From: Bacteroidales bacterium
GTDB lineage: Bacteria; Bacteroidota; Bacteroidia; Bacteroidales; JAFGXI01
DNA length: 6,777 bases
NCBI GenBank assembly: GCA_026985625.1
Contig: JALSQC010000397.1
Span: forward strand, 1-6,777
Direction of reading: 5' to 3'
Below are positions 6,155 to 6,777 of the stretch, piece after piece. The notes under the pieces were generated by a model. The model was not told where the DNA came from. It saw only the letters and a list, made by a program, of their open reading frames with translations, and ran no database searches. Each line of letters begins with the position of its first letter. The first letter of the stretch is position 1. Position numbers and translations under genes: made by a program.

Positions 6155-6162
6155 TACTTTTG
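6155..6162 (+). promoter_or_regulatory. Bacteroidota -7 promoter element for the permease gene
   Basis: TACTTTTG matches TAnnTTTG and ends 15 bp before the TTG start at 6178, implying a leader of about 10 nt. Around the -33 position there is only a T-run with no G, a partial match to TTTG. Its place immediately before the start, after a gap of about 100 bp from the previous gene, supports a separate transcript. Confidence 0.45.
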
Positions 6163-6177
6163 TAAAAAAAATTTCTT

Positions 6178-6777
6178 TTGAAAAAACTCCATAAATTCAT
6201 ACTAAAATCATATATAGGTCCATTTATAATGACCTTTTTTATTTCCTTGTTTCTTTTACTTATGCAATTTTTATGGAAATATATCGACGATTTGGTAGGT
6301 AAGGGCTTAGAGTGGACAATAATAGCACAACTTATGGCTTATGCATCAACAAGTATTGTTCCAATGGCTTTGCCTTTAGCAATTTTATTATCGTCGATAA
6401 TGACATTTGGTAACCTTGGCGAAAATTACGAGTTAGTAGCATTAAAATCATCAGGAATATCATTACAAAAAATAATGTTTCCGTTAATAATTTTTACAGT
6501 ATTTATAAGCATATCAGCTTTTTATTTTTCGAATAATGTAATGCCATATACAAATCTAAAATTTCGGACAATTCTACACGATGTCCGTAATCAACGACCC
6601 GCATTAGCTATAAAAGAAGGCGTTTTTTACAACGGTATAACCGGATACAGCATAAGAATAGGCAAAAAAAACAAAGAAAAAAATATGCTGTATAATTTAA
6701 TGATTTACGACCATACAAAAAAAAACGGAAATACTAATGTAGTTGTTGCCGACTCCGGAGTAATGTTTATGATTAAC
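6178..6777 (+). CDS. LptF/LptG-family (YjgP/YjgQ) lipopolysaccharide export permease, 3' end missing
   Basis: The first 200 residues of an inner-membrane LptF/LptG-type permease; the frame is open to the right edge. With the LptB ATPase, these proteins extract lipopolysaccharide from the inner membrane and pass it to the Lpt bridge. Predicted membrane helices are about residues 14-33 (GPFIMTFFISLFLLLMQFLW), 57-77 and 99-118. Between the second and third lies GNLGENYELVALKSSGIS (78-95), the conserved cytoplasmic coupling segment expected to contact LptB. The periplasmic jellyroll begins near residue 140 (RPALAIKEGVFYNGITGYSIRI). The full protein is usually about 350-480 residues with six helices, so roughly half is here. 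The start is TTG at 6178: an in-frame TAA at 6163-6165 lies 12 nt upstream, and the first ATG is codon 18, inside the first helix. Whether it is the LptF or the LptG paralogue cannot be settled from this part. Confidence 0.9.
   Translation, partial: MKKLHKFILKSYIGPFIMTFFISLFLLLMQFLWKYIDDLVGKGLEWTIIAQLMAYASTSIVPMALPLAILLSSIMTFGNLGENYELVALKSSGISLQKIMFPLIIFTVFISISAFYFSNNVMPYTNLKFRTILHDVRNQRPALAIKEGVFYNGITGYSIRIGKKNKEKNMLYNLMIYDHTKKNGNTNVVVADSGVMFMIN

Noticed and set aside
1..6777. Mobile element, CRISPR array, toxin-antitoxin or defence system
   Set aside because: I found no transposase, integrase, spaced direct repeats, terminal inverted repeats or known defence domains. All long reading frames are accounted for by housekeeping or envelope families plus one unknown.

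Overview
The window is AT-rich (roughly 30% GC by eye) and looks like a Bacteroidota chromosome, most likely Bacteroidales or a close relative. The gene families read like their Bacteroidota versions. Purine-rich Shine-Dalgarno sequences are absent before the genes. Several genes are preceded by TAnnTTTG, the -7 element of Bacteroidota promoters, and one of these also has a TTTG -33 element. I see no rRNA, tRNA, CRISPR, insertion sequence, prophage or attachment site. No intergenic gap exceeds about 125 bp.

Layout, left to right. (1) The C-terminal 150 residues of a LolA-type periplasmic lipoprotein carrier run in from the left edge on the + strand. (2) A short convergent gap (454-540) holds two hairpins. 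(3) On the - strand lie meaB (2307-3416), a DUF1573 secreted protein (1755-2210) and a PLP-dependent class I aminotransferase (541-1740). The last two are 14 bp apart and are probably co-transcribed from a -7 element at 2242-2249. (4) After a divergent AT-rich gap, a + strand gene with a TTG start encodes an exported, probably beta-barrel protein that I do not recognise (3524-4171). (5) A compound hairpin and the clearest promoter in the window lead into a long-chain acyl-CoA synthetase (4259-6055). (6) A short spacer with a 10-bp tandem repeat and a -7 element precedes the 5' part of an LptF/LptG-family permease. It begins at a TTG at 6178 and runs off the right edge.

The genes do not form a single pathway. 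Both end genes serve outer-membrane biogenesis: LolA carries lipoproteins and LptF/G extracts lipopolysaccharide from the inner membrane. The genes between them are metabolic (aminotransferase, acyl-CoA ligase, MeaB chaperone for methylmalonyl-CoA mutase) or exported proteins of unknown role. I recall lolA, the LptF/G permease and a related aminotransferase lying near each other in other Bacteroidota, so this may be a rearranged version of a conserved neighbourhood. That is from memory and would need a synteny comparison.

I found no convincing new defence, mobile or RNA-based system. The points most worth a second look are the unrecognised 215-aa envelope protein, the two TTG-initiated envelope genes, and the hairpin that runs directly into the acyl-CoA synthetase promoter.
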